From IMG/VR virus record IMGVR_UViG_3300025697_000904, positions 1 to 23,907 of that record: a stretch of DNA of 23,907 nt. One strand, given 5' to 3'. The notes under the pieces are model-generated. The model saw only the letters and a list, made by a program, of their open reading frames with translations, was not told where the DNA came from and searched no databases. The DNA comes from a virus. The position numbers and the translations under genes are program-made. How positions within the stretch are numbered: position 1 is the first letter of the stretch; every line of letters starts with the position of its first letter. Of this stretch, positions 22,039-23,907 are shown one piece after another.

Positions 22039-23203
22039 CTTGGAATAAATTAGTATCGTCTGGGGCTTCCTCAACGTCATCGTTTGGTTTAAGACTATTC
22101 ATTCCATACCTGACAGCATCCATGGCGTGATTGAATATTACCTCCGGTGTGTTGATTACCTTCCCCTCTTTATCTGTCTGCCATAAGTAGTTTCGGTATT
22201 CCTTTAAGATGTTGAGGGACCGTTTGGTGACACTTATCCTCTGGTCTTGAACGTATTGAATACCCTGATTGACTGACCCCTGGCCTTTGGGGGAGGGGAT
22301 CATACTTACCCCGTAACTGATTATCTCGTCTATTGACTTGGGTTCTGCACTATCAGCCACACTTAACGCAGTCGTTTGGTTGTTTATGACATCGGCTAGT
22401 TGCTTGTTGGATAGCCCCTTCTGATAGAGTATCTCGTCTAGTATGTAACCCCCGTTATAGAAGTAAATGGCCACAATCGCACTAGGGTCATTACTGTACC
22501 CGAAGTCCAACCCATACCTCTCAAGTCGTGCCTCATGGGGTATGTCCTTTACTATCGCCCAATCCTTGTAGACTCTACCCTCTGCTTCACCTAACTGACC
22601 CAACCCATACACCAACCACCAGTTCTTGTTTCCCTTCCTCCTCTCTATTGAATCAACGATTGACTGGGATAACCCCTCATTGTCCTTGTAGGTTAAGATT
22701 ACAAAATCCACATCATCTCTCTTTCCTTTGATGTCTGTGTAAAACCAAAACTCACTCGTTGGGTTCCAGTCTAGCCATATCTCATCCTTAGTCCTGATCT
22801 CTAACTGATCGAATGTCTCTAAGGGAATGTTGTTGGCCTCGTTTATAAAAAGCCTGTGTCTCCTAGGGCCACGCACCTTGTATGGCATGTCTAGTGAAAA
22901 GAACTCTATTATGCTCTCTGTCTCGAAAGTATAAGTAAAATTAGACTTATTCCACCTACCTGGATCAAAATAACCCTGTTGTTCCATTATATCTAAGAAG
23001 TCTCTCATGGCCCCTCTTTTAAGATGCGGCATTGACTCGGAAGTAATTGACGTGATCGTGGATTTCTTGTCTCGTTGGGCCTTGTCTATCAATATCTGAA
23101 TAATAGAGATAGTCTTGGTGGCCGAAGTACCACCCGCTATACCCTTAATTCTCTTCTTTAGTTTGTTTAGCTTTTTGAGACCGGTTGTTATTATGTAGGG
23201 CAT
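22025..23203 (-). CDS. terL: terminase large subunit (392 aa)
   Basis: The packaging motor: it cuts concatemeric DNA and pumps it into the prohead at the portal. Residues 24-31 (GGTSATKT) form the Walker A loop, 118-124 (LFINEAN) the Walker B strand with the catalytic Glu, and WLDWNPTSEFWFY at 143-155 the coupling motif. The RNase H-like nuclease follows with acidic residues D233 (GLDFGYSNDP), D284 (SVADSAEPKS) and D362 (NHAMDAVRYG). At 392 aa it is on the short side (usually 420-600) but both domains are present. It overlaps the small subunit gene by 59 bases in another frame. Confidence 0.93.
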   Translation of the reverse strand: MPYIITTGLKKLNKLKKRIKGIAGGTSATKTISIIQILIDKAQRDKKSTITSITSESMPHLKRGAMRDFLDIMEQQGYFDPGRWNKSNFTYTFETESIIEFFSLDMPYKVRGPRRHRLFINEANNIPLETFDQLEIRTKDEIWLDWNPTSEFWFYTDIKGKRDDVDFVILTYKDNEGLSQSIVDSIERRKGNKNWWLVYGLGQLGEAEGRVYKDWAIVKDIPHEARLERYGLDFGYSNDPSAIVAIYFYNGGYILDEILYQKGLSNKQLADVINNQTTALSVADSAEPKSIDEIISYGVSMIPSPKGQGSVNQGIQYVQDQRISVTKRSLNILKEYRNYLWQTDKEGKVINTPEVIFNHAMDAVRYGMNSLKPNDDVEEAPDDTNLFQDGYY

Positions 23204-23477
23204 CTAAAAGTGGTTGGGGGTTGATAATAGAGACTTTGGTGTTTTGTCTTGGCATGCCATCCATCCGGTTGAATATTTCTTTTACTGCGGTCATGTCTCC
23301 CCTCTCTGCTAGTTGCATTACCCTCTTCACAACAGCATCCTTCACCTTTCCATTCCCATCCTCGTCTTTCATGTCAGCATACTTCTCCAATAGTCCACTC
23401 CATGTCCATTTTCTTTTTGGTCTACCTGTTGGATTTGCTATCTGTCCTTTCTTGAATGATGTTTGATTTTTTCCCAT
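23145..23477 (-). CDS. terS: terminase small subunit (110 aa)
   Basis: Starts MGKNQTSFKKGQIANPTGRP, a common opening of phage small terminase and related DUF5681-type proteins, followed by helices (WSGLLEKYADMKDEDGNG, VKRVMQLAERGDMTAVKEIF) and a loose basic C-terminus. It recognises the packaging site and loads the large subunit. ATG at 23477 directly follows the TAA of the upstream gene and has GGGA a few bases upstream. The large subunit starts within its last 59 bases, so the two are strongly coupled. Confidence 0.85.
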   Translation of the reverse strand: MGKNQTSFKKGQIANPTGRPKRKWTWSGLLEKYADMKDEDGNGKVKDAVVKRVMQLAERGDMTAVKEIFNRMDGMPRQNTKVSIINPQPLLDALHNNNRSQKAKQTKEEN

Positions 23478-23654
23478 TTATTTCCCTTTTTCCACACTTA
23501 CTTTTAATAATGTGTTTGGTGGTATCTTCAATAAATCTGCCACCTTGCCTGCCTCGTATTCTCCTACATCAAAAGTTACAGCTATTGTCCCATCTACCCT
23601 TGGTCCTGAAATCTTTACTTTGTCGGCAGTAAACTCCACACCATATTCTATCAT
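23478..23654 (-). CDS. small protein of unknown function (58 aa)
   Basis: Frame from ATG at 23654 (MIEYGVEFTADKVKISGPRV) to a TAA that touches the next ATG. The frame stays open upstream to 23774 with no ATG, GTG or TTG, and reads LGTKTLSIYSLTSPLF there, so an unusual start further upstream is possible. It has a compact beta-like composition ending LLKIPPNTLLKVSVEKGK. No family recognised. Confidence 0.5.
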   Translation of the reverse strand: MIEYGVEFTADKVKISGPRVDGTIAVTFDVGEYEAGKVADLLKIPPNTLLKVSVEKGK

Positions 23655-23763
23655 GCGGTGATTGTGCGGGTCTGGCCTTTTGAAGAGGGGACTGGTTAGA
23701 GAGTAGATGGAGAGTGTTTTTGTGCCTAGTTGTTCTTGGGGGATATACCCTTCCGATAGGGGA

Positions 23764-23895
23764 CTATGCTTTCTCTACCTTTTCCTTTAGCTCCTCAAGC
23801 ATTTCCATTATCTTTTGTATAGTTCCTAGTATTAGTTCTCTGCCGGACTCCTCGATTTCCTTTTTATCCTCTGGGGTTAGTTTAGTTTCGTCCAT
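23764..23895 (-). CDS. small charged helical protein (43 aa)
   Basis: ATG at 23895 follows AAGGAG at good spacing. The product (MDETKLTPEDKKEIEESGRE, then LILGTIQKIMEMLEEL) is a short amphipathic helix, likely a coiled coil, ending in TAG. It is the first gene visible at the right edge. The 109 bases from 23655 to 23763 show no separate gene. Function unknown. Confidence 0.5.
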   Translation of the reverse strand: MDETKLTPEDKKEIEESGRELILGTIQKIMEMLEELKEKVEKA

Positions 23896-23907
23896 TCTTC
23901 TCCTTAC

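Noticed and set aside
1-23907. tRNA genes, CRISPR arrays, insertion sequences, att sites or integrase
   Set aside because: No cloverleaf, regular direct repeats with spacers, transposase or terminal inverted repeats were seen. None can be supported.

Overview
The window is part of a tailed double-stranded DNA phage genome, either free or a prophage segment. Every supported gene lies on the minus strand, so the biological reading direction is from right to left. TAA, TAG and TGA all end real genes, so the code is standard. Several genes have good AAGGAG-type ribosome sites, others have only AT-rich leaders. The host cannot be named from the sequence. The gene content (N4-gp56-like capsid protein, portal, acidic scaffold, tail adaptor, beta-rich tail nozzle, large internal protein, no tape measure or sheath) points to a short-tailed, podovirus-like virion. 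No replication, lysis or integration gene is in the window.

Layout in transcription order: two small genes (23895-23478); terminase small and large subunits (23477-22025); two small paralogous overlapping genes (22038-21702); a promoter with a double-hairpin leader (21705-21603); portal, two small genes, scaffold, major capsid protein and four small coupled genes (21602-16256); an 11-gene sugar and glycan cassette (16201-8893); a second promoter/double-hairpin leader (8912-8822); a 69-aa gene, a coiled-coil virion protein and a 1307-aa polyvalent protein (8805-3492); a third promoter/double-hairpin leader (3475-3406); tail adaptor, tail nozzle and the start of a tail fibre-like protein that runs off the left edge (3405-1).

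The most striking region is the glycan cassette: NAD-dependent epimerase, split two-subunit transketolase, a chimeric sugar-nucleotidyltransferase/LicD-like protein, asparagine-synthase-like PP-loop enzyme, TagD-like cytidylyltransferase, LicD-like protein, FkbM methyltransferase and three glycosyltransferases. All ten junctions overlap, by 1 to 14 bases. The cassette has a candidate promoter of its own at its head and a terminator-like hairpin at its end, and it sits between two groups of virion genes. The likely logic is that the cytidylyltransferase makes a CDP-linked donor, the LicD-like protein moves the phospho-group onto a glycan, and the transferases and methyltransferase build and cap the glycan. 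The target could be the host surface or the virion; the sequence does not say which.

A second unexplained feature is a repeated control element. Three gene junctions share the order promoter, hairpin, stronger hairpin with a 7-8 base U tract, start codon. In two of them the start codon directly follows the U tract. This places a terminator-like structure between the only visible promoter and the gene it should serve, which suggests attenuation, antitermination or a structured leader.
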